A DNA stretch of 64,000 nucleotides from Niastella yeongjuensis (GTDB lineage: Bacteria > Bacteroidota > Bacteroidia > Chitinophagales > Chitinophagaceae): positions 124,001-188,000 of the forward strand of contig NZ_FOCZ01000013.1 in assembly GCF_900110245.1 (NCBI RefSeq), read 5' to 3'. Position 1 is the first letter of the stretch; each line of letters starts with the position of its first letter. Of this stretch, positions 52,266-62,037 are shown piece after piece. The position numbers were made by a program, and so were the translations under genes. The notes below the pieces were generated by a model that had not been told where the DNA came from, made no database searches, and saw only the letters and a program-made list of their open reading frames with translations.

Positions 52266-53351
52266 CTACTCGTAGATGGAATGAAAGATCGTTTTCAAAC
52301 TATCGTTGGCAGTGGCTACTGGCGTCAATTGTTGTAACTGCAAATCAATATTTTGAATGCGGTCTTTAAATACCGGATGGGTGCTCAGGAAAGCAGCTGG
52401 TTCACCGCCGCCGCTTTCCTTTTGCAGCAATTGCATCAGGCGCCGCATGCCTTGTGGGTTGATGCGGCTTTTTACCATCAACCGCAGGCCACTGTTATCG
52501 GCCTCGGTTTCCAGCGAACGCGAGTATTGCAACCCTTTTAAATTATCGGCATTATTAACCGCCACCGAAACAATGCCCGACTGATCGCCAACAATGATCG
52601 AGATGAGCATTTGCCGGGCCATGCTGCGAAAGATGTTTCGCAGGGAATGACGCAGGGCAATATGTGAAGCTTCATGACCCAACAAAGCTGCCAGCTCTTC
52701 CGGTGTTTTCATTTGGTCAAGGATAGCATCATACACGACTATATGCCCACCCGGAATGGCAAAGGCATTCATTTCATTCGATTCCACCACGGTAATGGAA
52801 ACCGGGTATCCTACGTCGTAATGCAGTTGTTTATAGAATTGGTTCAGGATGGCTGTTTTTTGCGCATCGATGCGGTATTGCTGTTTTACCGACTGGTACA
52901 TTTGCTCGCCCATATTGATCTCGGCTTCCTTTGAAAATCCCTTCGCCATTCGTTCACCCAGTATGGGCATCAGCCACAGGTACACCCCTGTCATTAACAG
53001 CAAAATGATGCCCGCGATCACTCCCAGCTTTACCCAGATGTTGCCGAGCACGCGGGTATGCGCTTTCCCAAATATACGATGGTGTTTCAGGGTCTTTTGC
53101 AGCGCATCGACCAGCTGCTGGTCGCGGATGTTCAGGCGTTCTGTTTCGCCCCTGTTGTTCCGGTATTGTAATTCCCCACCTATTATTTGTTTATTAAATG
53201 CTATAATGTCTTTTGTAAGCCAGTTCACATCTTTTACCTGGCTTTCCTCATCATTGTACCGGATGGTAATGGTCACCGCCGATAAAAAAACAGTCGCCTG
53301 GTAGTAGTGTCCTGCCGCAGTATGATAGGTAGCCGAATAAGTAGTGCTCAT
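52266..53351 (-). CDS. M48 family membrane-anchored metallopeptidase
   Basis: 361 residues. About 95 residues of beta-rich N-terminal domain, one membrane helix (VKLGVIAGIILLLMTGVYLWLMP), then an M48 peptidase domain. The zinc motif HEASH is in ALLGHEASHIALRHSLR and the third ligand Glu in SRSLETEADNSGLRLM; AFAIPGGHIVVYD is also characteristic. Related proteins (BepA, LoiP, HtpX) handle misfolded membrane or outer-membrane proteins. The substrate is unknown. Confidence 0.9.
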   Translation of the reverse strand: MSTTYSATYHTAAGHYYQATVFLSAVTITIRYNDEESQVKDVNWLTKDIIAFNKQIIGGELQYRNNRGETERLNIRDQQLVDALQKTLKHHRIFGKAHTRVLGNIWVKLGVIAGIILLLMTGVYLWLMPILGERMAKGFSKEAEINMGEQMYQSVKQQYRIDAQKTAILNQFYKQLHYDVGYPVSITVVESNEMNAFAIPGGHIVVYDAILDQMKTPEELAALLGHEASHIALRHSLRNIFRSMARQMLISIIVGDQSGIVSVAVNNADNLKGLQYSRSLETEADNSGLRLMVKSRINPQGMRRLMQLLQKESGGGEPAAFLSTHPVFKDRIQNIDLQLQQLTPVATANDSLKTIFHSIYE

Positions 53352-53429
53352 ATTGGCACTAATTTAGTTTATTGTTTCTGGTTTTTAATTGTAAGAGGTC
53401 TGAATTGGAAATCTGAATTATTAAAATGG

Positions 53430-53500
53430 TGACGTAAGAAGTAAGAGGTACGAAATTCGCGATATTCCTACTTCCTGCTTCTTACCTCATACTTCATTAT
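53430..53500. repeat. Inverted GAAGTAAGA / CTTACTTC words
   Basis: GTAAGAAGTAAGAGGTACG, core AAATTCGCGATATTC, then CTACTTCCTGCTTCTTACC: a palindromic arrangement of the CTTACTTC module found in the composite elements, between divergent genes. Confidence 0.65.
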
Positions 53501-53531
53501 ATTTGACCACAGAAATTTTTCTCATTCCACT

Positions 53532-54953
53532 ATGAAACACACGCTTGGTTTTCTCGCCTTACTGATTTGTATCTCAGCCTGTAACAGCAGCAAAAAAGTA
53601 ACCATTCAACCCACAGCCGAAACAGCGGCCCGGTTGTTACCTGCCATGCCTTCTTCCATTATCAATATTCCCTTTAAAATTTACATGAAGCCCTTGCTGA
53701 CGATGATGGATTCAGGTACGGCCAAAGAATTCACCAACGATAAATGGCCCAATTATACCCAGTCGGGGTGTGATTTCCGTTATAAATTCCGTTTTGTGCG
53801 CTCGCCGTTTACATTTGGCTGCGTTAATAATAAAGTAACCATCGGTTTTCGCGGTAGTTACCAGATAGCAGGCAGCAAAGCCGTTTGCGCTATGGACAAA
53901 CAGGTATCGCCCTGGGTAAGCGGCAGTTGTGGTTTTGGAAATGAGCCCCTGCGCCGGGTTGACCTGAACATCAGTTCAACCCTTACGCTGCTGCCCAATC
54001 ACCAGGTGCTTACCAGTACTAAACCCGACAAAATAAGCGCCCTGGATAAATGCGAGGTGACCATGATGCACAACGACCTTACCAATGAAATAATGGATAG
54101 CATTAAGGCTTCGGTGGAAAATACCTGCGGCACCTTCGACAAATTTGTTCAAACCCTCAATAACAATGAGATGTTGCGCCAATGGCGCAGTGGGGGCAGC
54201 CGGGTGATCCCCATCAGCACCTATGGCTTTTTAAACCTCAATCCATCCGGGTTGCGTGTAAGCAATTTCAACTTATACCGCGATACCCTGTATTTTTCGA
54301 TCGGCTACAGCGGCGACCCCAAATTTTCCTCAGACAGCCAGCGGCTGGTTACCCATGCTGCCCTGCCGCCCATCAACAATTCGCCCTACTCAACCGGCAT
54401 CAATACCTACCTGGATGCCGTATACCAATACAGTTTCTTTAACAAGCTGATGACCGACAGCCTGGTGAACAAACCATTTGAAGTAGAAGGCAGGACCTTT
54501 GTGATAAAAGACGTGAACCTCAGCGGCACCAATGATGGTAAGATACAGGTTGATGTATCTTTTTCAGGAAACCGCAAAGGGGTACTGCACCTGAAAGGCA
54601 CGCCCGTGCTGGATGCCGAAAAACAGGTGCTTTCCATGCCCGATGTAAGCTTTGCACTGGACACCAAAGACATGATGGTGAATATTGCCAAGGCCCTGTT
54701 CCGCAAAAAGATCATGAAACAACTCGCCAACCAGTCGGTGCTGGACATAGCCGCACTTATTGACAAGAACAAGAAAGTGATTGAAGCCCGGTTGAACCAG
54801 CAGATAACGCCCTGGATGAGTAGCGCCGGTACCTTCCAGGAGTTCCGCCTGATGGGGCTGCTTCCGCAAAAAGACTACATTCAGGTGCAGGCGTATATCC
54901 GGGGCACGTTGATGTTTATTGGGCAGCCCCCTACCAGTATGCTGAAGAAGTAG
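53532..54953 (+). CDS. DUF4403 lipoprotein
   Basis: 473 residues with a lipoprotein signal (FLALLICISACNSSKK, lipobox ISAC). The rest resembles DUF4403 proteins: SIINIPFKIYMKPL near the start, two long repeated alpha/beta halves, and FEVEGRTFVIKDVNLSGTNDGKIQ. The fold of this family is related to lipid-binding BPI/SMP-type domains according to family descriptions I recall, but function is not known. It is a single gene bounded by repeats. Confidence 0.8.
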   Translation: MKHTLGFLALLICISACNSSKKVTIQPTAETAARLLPAMPSSIINIPFKIYMKPLLTMMDSGTAKEFTNDKWPNYTQSGCDFRYKFRFVRSPFTFGCVNNKVTIGFRGSYQIAGSKAVCAMDKQVSPWVSGSCGFGNEPLRRVDLNISSTLTLLPNHQVLTSTKPDKISALDKCEVTMMHNDLTNEIMDSIKASVENTCGTFDKFVQTLNNNEMLRQWRSGGSRVIPISTYGFLNLNPSGLRVSNFNLYRDTLYFSIGYSGDPKFSSDSQRLVTHAALPPINNSPYSTGINTYLDAVYQYSFFNKLMTDSLVNKPFEVEGRTFVIKDVNLSGTNDGKIQVDVSFSGNRKGVLHLKGTPVLDAEKQVLSMPDVSFALDTKDMMVNIAKALFRKKIMKQLANQSVLDIAALIDKNKKVIEARLNQQITPWMSSAGTFQEFRLMGLLPQKDYIQVQAYIRGTLMFIGQPPTSMLKK

Positions 54954-54955
54954 TT

Positions 54956-55090
54956 GGTTGATACGTTAACAAGTTGACAGGTTGATAGAGGAACGAAGTA
55001 AGATGTAGGAAGTACGAGATAAGAAGTAAGAAGTAGGTCCCGATTGCCGCGACGATGCTTTCTGCCTTCTGCCCTCTGCCTTCTGCCCTA
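54956..55090. repeat. Composite word-repeat element, copy B (inverted)
   Basis: On the minus strand: GGGCAGAAGGCAGAGGGCAG, core GCATCGTCGCGGCAATCGGG, then ACCTACTTCTTACTTCTTAT, CTCGTACTTCCTACATCTTA, and TATCAACCTGTCAACTTG. About 110 bases match copy A nearly base for base. It lies just after the DUF4403 stop. Confidence 0.85.
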
Positions 55091-55243
55091 ACTCGTATTG
55101 CAATTTTGCCCTATCTATTCTAACTTTGTCCCGGAAATAAATTATTCTGGCTAAGGCAACCGACTGACCCAATCCATCGTAATACGGATTGAGTTATGAA
55201 AAACAATTAATTAGCAAAGAAACATTCCCGCAAACCAACACCC

Positions 55244-55831
55244 TTGCTAGATAACTCGAACATTTCCTCGTTACTAAGTGGCTGTCGAAAGAATGATCGC
55301 AACAGCCAAAAGGAGTTGTATTATCTTCTCCGGGGATTTGCTATGAAAATATGTTATCGGTATACAAATGCCATGGAAGAATGCGAAGAGATTGTGAATG
55401 AAGGGTTTGTAAAGCTGTTTAAGAACATTCACCAATTTGATGAGACCAGGCAGGAAGATACCTTACTTTCGCTCAAGGGGTGGTTCAAACGAATATTGAT
55501 CAATACCTGCATAGACCATTACCGGAAAACCAATTCATCAGTGAACGGGCATGTGCTTACGCATGAATCGGAAACCATCGCCGATCAGGGTGAAACCGGT
55601 ATTGATATGTTATCTTATAAAGAGATAATTGAAAGCGTTCGGTTATTATCTCCGGCTTACCGGGCAGTTTTCAACCTATTTGTAATAGAAGGGCTTAGCC
55701 ATGAAGAAATTTCGCAAACACTGGGAATTTCTGTGGGCGCTTCAAAATCCAATTTATCAAAAGCCAGAGACAACCTAAGGAAACTTTTGCAGAACAAAAA
55801 TATCATTAAAGCGTATGTATCCCCTAGATGA
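55244..55831 (+). CDS. ECF RNA polymerase sigma factor
   Basis: 195 residues starting with TTG (no suitable ATG before region 2). Region 2: ICYRYTNAMEECEEIVNEGFVKLFKNIHQF. Region 4: LSPAYRAVFNLFVIEGLSHEEISQTLGI with a helix-turn-helix and SKSNLSKARDNL. Sigma-70 family member of the extracytoplasmic type. The last 17 bases overlap the next gene, which starts with a cytoplasmic segment before a membrane helix; that gene is the likely partner. No FecR-type anti-sigma gene is present. Confidence 0.9.
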   Translation: MLDNSNISSLLSGCRKNDRNSQKELYYLLRGFAMKICYRYTNAMEECEEIVNEGFVKLFKNIHQFDETRQEDTLLSLKGWFKRILINTCIDHYRKTNSSVNGHVLTHESETIADQGETGIDMLSYKEIIESVRLLSPAYRAVFNLFVIEGLSHEEISQTLGISVGASKSNLSKARDNLRKLLQNKNIIKAYVSPR

Positions 55832-57377
55832 CGATAACCTAGACCGTATAAGCCGCGAAGCTGCCGAGCACTTCGAGGTGGAAGCTAGCGCTTCCGGGTG
55901 GGATCATCTGGAAAAACGCCTGAACAAAGAATTGCCGCAGGACAAAAAGCGGCGTCGCTTCCTTTTCTGGCTGTTTTTAATCACCGCCACCACTGGCGGC
56001 GCTTTAACGGGTATCCTGAAATATCAACCAGTTACCCCCCTGGAAAAAAATGTCACCAGCGCAGTTACGCAGGTTGATAACGCTACCCCTTTACCAGATA
56101 ATCATACGGGCAATACCCGTACACCCAACGCAACCCAAAACGATGCTGTTTCACCCAACAACGAAACACCGGAAACTACTGCACCCGTAACCGATAAACT
56201 GCCTGTTGACAACCATCAGCAGTCAATTGCCGCTACCAGCAGCTCCAAACCAGGCATCCAAACCAGCAAGCCTGCCACTAATCAGGCAGCCAGCACCACT
56301 ACGGCGACGGTTCCAACCAAACCGTTCACCCAACCGGTGGAAAAAACACCAGGCCGCACCGTTTCAAAAAAGAACCGGGTACGCATTCAAAAGGCACCGG
56401 CTACGTTGAACTATGCTGTCCTGGCACCGCTTGCCAGTGCTAACAGGCAGGCCTATATACCAGGCAAACAGAAAGGCAAACGCCGTTCAGACATTACCAG
56501 CAATCAAAATAATCAACAGGTACCAACGGCATCGGCTAACAATACCACTACATTCGAAACCGACAACCGCCTCACCAATGTTGATCCCGTAACAACCGGA
56601 CTTCCGGTAGATGCGGATAATAAAGTAGCAACCACTCCACCAGCTGTTGCGACTACCGCTGATTCAGCAAAGAACAAAACAGCTGCCACACCGGCTGTTG
56701 ATTCTACCAAAACAATGGCGAAGCAGCCCAAAAGGAAAGGCGAGAAAATACAACAGCCATTGGAATTTGGGGTAATAGCCGGTCCTGATATGAGCGCCGT
56801 TGCTTTTGGACCGCTGTACAAACCCGGTTTTAATTTTGGAGTACAGGTTGGCTACCGGTTCTCGGACCGCTGGTCGGTAAATGCCGGTCTTATTTATACC
56901 AAGAAGTTCTATAAAACCGATAGTTCACATTTTGAATACAAAGGCAATCCATGGCCCCCTAATAAAACAGTAAGCAGCGTAGAAGGGAACTGCAGCATGT
57001 GGGATATCCCCGTCAATGTGCGTTATGATTTTTCTATTAACGACAAACGCCGCTGGTTTGCAAGCACCGGGCTTTCCACCTACCTGATGACTAAGGAAGA
57101 TTATGATGTGTATTACAGATGGAATGGCGGTCCTACCTATGGTCAGCCCTGGCCTGGGGATTCCAACTCCACTTATCCGTTCTCGATCTGGAATCTGTCA
57201 GTAGGGATGGAACGGTCACTGGGCAAACGGTTCGCACTGCAGGCCGAGCCTTATTTGAAAATACCATTAACAGATCTGGGAATGGGCAATATGCGGATGA
57301 ACAGTTATGGGGTATTATTTATCCTGAAGTATAAACCCATCCTCCATTCCAAAAAAGATCAGACAAAGAATAAATAG
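55815..57377 (+). CDS. Trans-envelope protein: membrane helix, low-complexity linker, outer-membrane beta-barrel
   Basis: 520 residues. Residues 1-50 are cytoplasmic (SGWDHLEKRLNKELP, then DKKRRR), one membrane helix follows at about 51-70 (FLFWLFLITATTGGALTGIL), then about 240 residues rich in Thr, Pro, Asn and Lys (for example TTATVPTKPFTQP), and a C-terminal outer-membrane beta-barrel-like domain from about 315 (LEFGVIAGPDMSAVAFG, VGYRFSDRWSVNAG) ending in a final strand (GVLFILKYKPIL). Overlap with the sigma gene and the cytoplasmic head suggest an anti-sigma-like role, inferred from context. A strong terminator follows. Confidence 0.8.
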   Translation: MYPLDDDNLDRISREAAEHFEVEASASGWDHLEKRLNKELPQDKKRRRFLFWLFLITATTGGALTGILKYQPVTPLEKNVTSAVTQVDNATPLPDNHTGNTRTPNATQNDAVSPNNETPETTAPVTDKLPVDNHQQSIAATSSSKPGIQTSKPATNQAASTTTATVPTKPFTQPVEKTPGRTVSKKNRVRIQKAPATLNYAVLAPLASANRQAYIPGKQKGKRRSDITSNQNNQQVPTASANNTTTFETDNRLTNVDPVTTGLPVDADNKVATTPPAVATTADSAKNKTAATPAVDSTKTMAKQPKRKGEKIQQPLEFGVIAGPDMSAVAFGPLYKPGFNFGVQVGYRFSDRWSVNAGLIYTKKFYKTDSSHFEYKGNPWPPNKTVSSVEGNCSMWDIPVNVRYDFSINDKRRWFASTGLSTYLMTKEDYDVYYRWNGGPTYGQPWPGDSNSTYPFSIWNLSVGMERSLGKRFALQAEPYLKIPLTDLGMGNMRMNSYGVLFILKYKPILHSKKDQTKNK

Positions 57378-57418
57378 CACAGCCTCTTTTTGGCACACAC
57401 TTTTACAACTAACACCGT

Positions 57419-57453
57419 GCGGCCCCGATATAATAGTCGGGGCCGTTTTTATT
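57419..57453 (+). terminator. Terminator of the sigma-barrel operon
   Basis: GGCCCCGA, 8-base loop, TCGGGGCC, then GTTTTTATTT. Confidence 0.9.
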
Positions 57454-57832
57454 TAGCTTCGAACCACAGCTTTTTTTCATCGTTCCAGGTACCATTGTAA
57501 TTGATGTATAACTCCTCCCCTTTTTTTATGTCCCGAACGGTTTTGATGGAAATGGTATGGTTGTCGTAATCCATTTCGTATTCACAGTTCGATTTATAGG
57601 AATGGTTATACACCGGCACATAGCCGAGGGCCATGCAACACTGGTCCTGGTGATCGCCCCATTCAAAAATATAATCGTGCAGTAAGGTTTGGTCAATCAG
57701 CACCCGGTCTTGCTGGGTCATAACGATCACCGGTGCAATTTCAATAACGGTACCGGCTTTTAGCTTTTCTGAAGTAAAAACACCCCGCCCCATCTCATTA
57801 GTAGGCGCTATAAACAGACAAGGTAGAATCAT
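57449..57832 (-). CDS. Small SET-domain protein
   Basis: 127 residues. The stand-alone SET fold is seen in MGRGVFTSEKLKAGTVIEIAP, the pseudoknot segment YNHSYKSNCEYEMDY (NHS in place of the NHSCxPN motif), and KKGEELYINYNGTW. The post-SET Cys cluster is absent. SET proteins methylate Lys in proteins; in bacteria single-domain forms are occasional and their substrates mostly unknown. It is divergent from mgtE. Confidence 0.85.
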   Translation of the reverse strand: MILPCLFIAPTNEMGRGVFTSEKLKAGTVIEIAPVIVMTQQDRVLIDQTLLHDYIFEWGDHQDQCCMALGYVPVYNHSYKSNCEYEMDYDNHTISIKTVRDIKKGEELYINYNGTWNDEKKLWFEAK

Positions 57833-57911
57833 GTGATGAAATTATGGTAAAACATGCTTTGGAATAGCATATTATAGATTGTTTATTGCCAATTGATTTA
57901 AATTTGGGCCC

Positions 57912-59294
57912 ATGAGCATGGAAATTGAAAACGCCAAAGAGCAGTTCCTGCACCTGATCGGTCAGGAAGACATGTTACAGATGCGGGAGTTCCTGAACGA
58001 CCAGAACATCAGTGATGTAGCCGAGCTCACCTATGAGTTCCCGGAATATTCGAGCCAGATTATTGGCAATATGAGTATTCACCGGGCTGCCAGCGTATTC
58101 AAGATCCTTGATCTGCAACCTCAAAAAGAGATCATCCAGGGTTTACCTCCCTTTAAAACGGCCGAGCTGCTGAACGAACTTCCGGCCGATGACCGTACGG
58201 CCTTCCTGGAAGAACTGCCCAGTGAGGTGGTAAAAGAGCTGATCAAACTGCTTGACCCCGACGAACGCCGGGTAACCCTGTCGCTGCTCGGCTATCCTGA
58301 AAGCAGCGTGGGCCGGCTGATGACTCCCGATTATATTGCTGTTGATATCGACTGGACCGTGCAGGAAGTACTGGACCACATTCGCGAGGTGGGTAAAGAC
58401 AGTGAAACCATTGACGTAATATATGTAGTGAACGACCGCGGTGAATTTGTGGATGACATCCGGATCCGCGAGATTATTCTAGCCAACCCACAAAAAATGG
58501 TGGGGGAAATTATCGATAACCGTTATATCACCCTGAATGTAAACGACGACCAGGAGGTAGCCAACCAGATCTTTAAAATGAATAACCGCGTGGCCCTGCC
58601 GGTGGTGGACGATAAAAACATTTTGCTGGGTATTGTAACCATCGACGACGTTCTGTGGGTGGCCAATGAGGAGTTCAGTGAAGACATTCAAAAGATCGGG
58701 GGTACCGAAGCATTGGATGAACCTTACCTGGAAATGCCTATCATCAAACTGTTTAAAAAGCGGGTGGTTTGGCTGATCGTGCTGTTCCTGGGTGAAATGC
58801 TAACTGCTACCGCCATGGGGTATTTTGAAGATGAAATTGCCAAAGCGGTGGTGCTGGCCCTATTTGTTCCCCTTATTATTTCCAGCGGTGGTAACAGCGG
58901 CTCGCAGGCTTCTACCCTTATTATTCAGGCCATGGCCGTAGGTGAGATCACCATTTCAGAATGGTGGCGGGTATTGCGCCGGGAAATTGTTTCCGGTCTG
59001 ATGCTTGGGGCTATCTTAGGAATTATTGGTTTTATTCGCGTGGCTTTATGGAACAGCGTTTTTCATACTTACGGTAGCCACACAGTGCTTATTGGTTGCA
59101 CAGTAGGTTTTTCTTTAATAGGAGTTGTATTGTGGGGAACCGTATCGGGTTCCATGCTGCCTATCATCTTAAAAAAATTAGGGGCCGACCCGGCCACTTC
59201 TTCCGCTCCATTTGTGGCTACGCTGGTTGATGTAACCGGACTGGTTATTTACTTTTCGGTAGCCTACGTTTTTTTGAGCGGTATACTGTTATAA
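57912..59294 (+). CDS. mgtE: Magnesium transporter MgtE
   Basis: 460 residues. N-terminal MgtE domain (about 20-130, with NELPADDRTAFLEELPSEV), two CBS domains (about 140-265, SSVGRLMTPDYIAVDIDW and ALPVVDDKNILLGIVTIDDV), a plug helix and five membrane helices with the pore motif SSGGNSGSQASTLIIQA. It takes up Mg2+, and the cytoplasmic domains close the gate when Mg2+ is high. Complete. It lies 23 bases upstream of the S9 peptidase gene, same strand. Confidence 0.95.
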   Translation: MSMEIENAKEQFLHLIGQEDMLQMREFLNDQNISDVAELTYEFPEYSSQIIGNMSIHRAASVFKILDLQPQKEIIQGLPPFKTAELLNELPADDRTAFLEELPSEVVKELIKLLDPDERRVTLSLLGYPESSVGRLMTPDYIAVDIDWTVQEVLDHIREVGKDSETIDVIYVVNDRGEFVDDIRIREIILANPQKMVGEIIDNRYITLNVNDDQEVANQIFKMNNRVALPVVDDKNILLGIVTIDDVLWVANEEFSEDIQKIGGTEALDEPYLEMPIIKLFKKRVVWLIVLFLGEMLTATAMGYFEDEIAKAVVLALFVPLIISSGGNSGSQASTLIIQAMAVGEITISEWWRVLRREIVSGLMLGAILGIIGFIRVALWNSVFHTYGSHTVLIGCTVGFSLIGVVLWGTVSGSMLPIILKKLGADPATSSAPFVATLVDVTGLVIYFSVAYVFLSGILL

Positions 59295-59317
59295 AGAATT
59301 TCCATTAATTTCCGTAG

Positions 59318-61753
59318 ATGAAAAAACTACTGCTGCTGGCGCTTTTGCAGCCAGCCCTTATCCTTGTTACTTATGCTCAACCGGGTGCATTAACTGTAGA
59401 AAAGATCATGCGCGACCCGAAATGGATGGGTACTTCTCCTTCAAACCTGCAATGGACAGCAGACGGCAAATACCTGCTGTTTAACTGGAACCCCGAAAAA
59501 GCTGCAGCCGATTCATTATACTATATCACGCCCACCGCCACTACCCCGCAAAAATCAACGGGCGCCTTTCGCGGCACCGCTGTTGCGGATGATCAGGTAC
59601 GGTACAATGCACCACGTGATCAATACACATACGCCTACGAAGGCGATATTTATCTCGCCTCGGTAAAAACGGGTCTTCACCGCCGCATAACCAAAACGGT
59701 TGTCCAGGAAAGCAATCCACAGTTCTCCTTCAACGATCATAAAATTGTGTATACCCGCGACCAGAATGCCTGGGCCTGGGATGTACAAACCGGTGAAACC
59801 ACCCAGCTCACCAATTTTACCACCGGCTCAGCAACCACTACGGCCACTCCCGCTTTTACCGGCCGGGGCAATCCCCCACCACCAGCGGCCAACCGCCCGG
59901 CGGTGGGTGCTACTAAACAGGAAAAATGGCTGCAGCAGGAAGCGCTTGAAAATTCATTGGTGCTGGAACGGCGAAAACAAAAGAAAGACGAGGCCGATTC
60001 CATGTTGAAGCAGTTCAGGGAAAAAGCACTGCGCGCTATTCCGCTCGAAGGTAAAATAGTGTCGCAGCTTACTATCAGCAATAACGGCCGTTTTATAACT
60101 TACCGGTTAACCACCGCCCCAACCGGTAAAACAACCATCGTGCCCAGTTATGTTACTGAGAGCGGGTTTACCGAAGACCTTTCCGCCCGTACTAAAGTGG
60201 GCGCCACGCTCCCCTCACAGGAATTGTTTGTGTTTGATTGTGAGAAAGACACGGTTTTCGCCATAAAAACAGATTCTATACCCGGCATACGCGACCTGCC
60301 GGGATACTTGAAAGATTATCCTACTGTTTATAAAGAAAAAAGCCAGCACGCGTCCCTGCGGCCGGTGAATTTTATAAATACCACCTGGTCGCCCACCAGT
60401 AATTATGCGGTGGTGGAAGCAAGAGCGCAGGATAATAAAGACCGCTGGTTCCTGTTACTAGATGGGGAAACCGGTAAGCTCACCCTGCTTGACCGGCAAC
60501 ACGATGATGCCTGGATAAGCGGACCAAGCGTGAACGGCTTTCCCGCTTTTAATGCCGGCTGGCTGAATGACCAAAACTTCTGGTTTCTATCAGAAGCTAC
60601 CGGTTATTCGCACTTATATACAATCAATGTTACAACAAAAGAGAAGCAGGCGCTCACGAGCGGTACTTATGAAGTGTTAAAAACAGAGCTGGGCCCCGGC
60701 AGGAAATATTTTTATCTCACCACCAACGAAGTGCATCCCGGTGAACAGCATTTGTATCGCCTGCCCATTGCAGGGGGTAAAGCCGAACGCCTTACCACGC
60801 TAACCGGTTCCAACCTGGCCAACATTTCACCCGATGAAAAATGGATCGCCATTTTATACTCCTACAGCAATAAACCCTGGGAATTGTACCTGCAACCTAA
60901 TAGTCCGGCAACGGCAAAGACCAAACCGGTGCAGATAACCAACCAGGCCCAAAGTGAAGAATTTAAATCCTACAACTGGCGCGATCCGGAGGTGATCACC
61001 TTTACTGCCCGCGATAGTGCAAAGGTGTATGCCCGGTTGATGCGTCCGGCGCAACCCCACACCAACAAACCAGCCGTAATATTTGTGCATGGGGCCGGTT
61101 ATTTACAAAATGCCCACAAATGGTGGAGTTCCTATTTCCGGGAATATATGTTCCACAATCTGTTGGTGGATAACGGCTATACCGTGCTCGACATCGACTA
61201 CCGGGGCAGCGCCGGCTATGGCCGCGACTGGCGTACGGGAATTTACCGTTATATGGGCGGTAAAGATCTGGACGATATTGAGGACGGAGCCCGCTATTTG
61301 GTGCAACAAATTGGAGTAAATCCCAAACATATTGGGGTTTATGGGGGTTCCTATGGCGGTTTTATAACTTTAATGGCATTATTCAAAAAACCTACTATCT
61401 TTGAGGCCGGAGCCGCACTGAGGCCCGTTACCGACTGGGCCCATTACAATCATGGCTATACCTCCAATATTTTAAATGAACCCTTTAGCGACAGCCTTGC
61501 ATATCATCGCAGTTCGCCCATAAACTTTGCTTCCCAATTAAAGGACCATTTACTGATCTGTCATGGAATGGTTGATGTAAATGTTCACTTCCAGGATGTT
61601 GTACGTCTTACACAACGCCTGATAGAGCTGGGCAAAGACAATTGGGAACTGGCTGTTTATCCGATGGAAGATCATGGCTTTGTGGAACCTGAAAGCTGGA
61701 CAGACGAATACAAAAGGATCTTCCGCTTATTTGAAACCTGGTTAAAAAAGTAA
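59318..61753 (+). CDS. S9 family prolyl oligopeptidase-type peptidase
   Basis: 811 residues. Signal peptide (LLALLQPALILVTYAQP), a beta-propeller from about 40 to 535 with a charged insert near 190-230 (RRKQKKDEADSM), and a C-terminal alpha/beta hydrolase. The triad is Ser678 (GGSYGGF), Asp753 (HGMVDVN) and His786 (EDHGF), all present. DPP IV/acylaminoacyl peptidase-like enzyme of the periplasm, releasing short peptides. It follows mgtE by 23 bases and may share its transcript. Confidence 0.93.
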   Translation: MKKLLLLALLQPALILVTYAQPGALTVEKIMRDPKWMGTSPSNLQWTADGKYLLFNWNPEKAAADSLYYITPTATTPQKSTGAFRGTAVADDQVRYNAPRDQYTYAYEGDIYLASVKTGLHRRITKTVVQESNPQFSFNDHKIVYTRDQNAWAWDVQTGETTQLTNFTTGSATTTATPAFTGRGNPPPPAANRPAVGATKQEKWLQQEALENSLVLERRKQKKDEADSMLKQFREKALRAIPLEGKIVSQLTISNNGRFITYRLTTAPTGKTTIVPSYVTESGFTEDLSARTKVGATLPSQELFVFDCEKDTVFAIKTDSIPGIRDLPGYLKDYPTVYKEKSQHASLRPVNFINTTWSPTSNYAVVEARAQDNKDRWFLLLDGETGKLTLLDRQHDDAWISGPSVNGFPAFNAGWLNDQNFWFLSEATGYSHLYTINVTTKEKQALTSGTYEVLKTELGPGRKYFYLTTNEVHPGEQHLYRLPIAGGKAERLTTLTGSNLANISPDEKWIAILYSYSNKPWELYLQPNSPATAKTKPVQITNQAQSEEFKSYNWRDPEVITFTARDSAKVYARLMRPAQPHTNKPAVIFVHGAGYLQNAHKWWSSYFREYMFHNLLVDNGYTVLDIDYRGSAGYGRDWRTGIYRYMGGKDLDDIEDGARYLVQQIGVNPKHIGVYGGSYGGFITLMALFKKPTIFEAGAALRPVTDWAHYNHGYTSNILNEPFSDSLAYHRSSPINFASQLKDHLLICHGMVDVNVHFQDVVRLTQRLIELGKDNWELAVYPMEDHGFVEPESWTDEYKRIFRLFETWLKK

Positions 61754-62037
61754 TCCATTTTTCCTTTATTGAAAGCACTGAACGCTTAAACGCAGGCTTT
61801 AAAACAGCCGGGCACAGGCCTGTGCTCGATTTGCAGCGATAAAACGTAACGTGTTAGCTCTTACGCATTGGCATACTACCAAAATGGTATGTTAACCGTG
61901 CATGTTTTTGCGTAAAGGATGGCCTTTTTTTTGATAATATTGCGCAACCGTTTGCAGGTAATGGCACCGCAAACTGAATTTTTAAAAGCACTGTCGACTC
62001 AACACTTAATAAACTTAAAAACTTAAACCCTGTAATT
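61754..62037. other. Untranslated region upstream of glmS with two short hairpins
   Basis: 284 bases without a gene. A perfect 14-base palindrome GCACAGGCCTGTGC (61812-61825) and a short stem CATAC/GTATG (61872-61891) lie in it. I do not see the conserved glmS ribozyme core, which is known from Gram-positive bacteria. Confidence 0.5.

Noticed and set aside
61754-62037. glmS ribozyme upstream of glmS
   Set aside because: No ribozyme core is visible; the ribozyme is known from Gram-positive bacteria, and the region has only two short hairpins.
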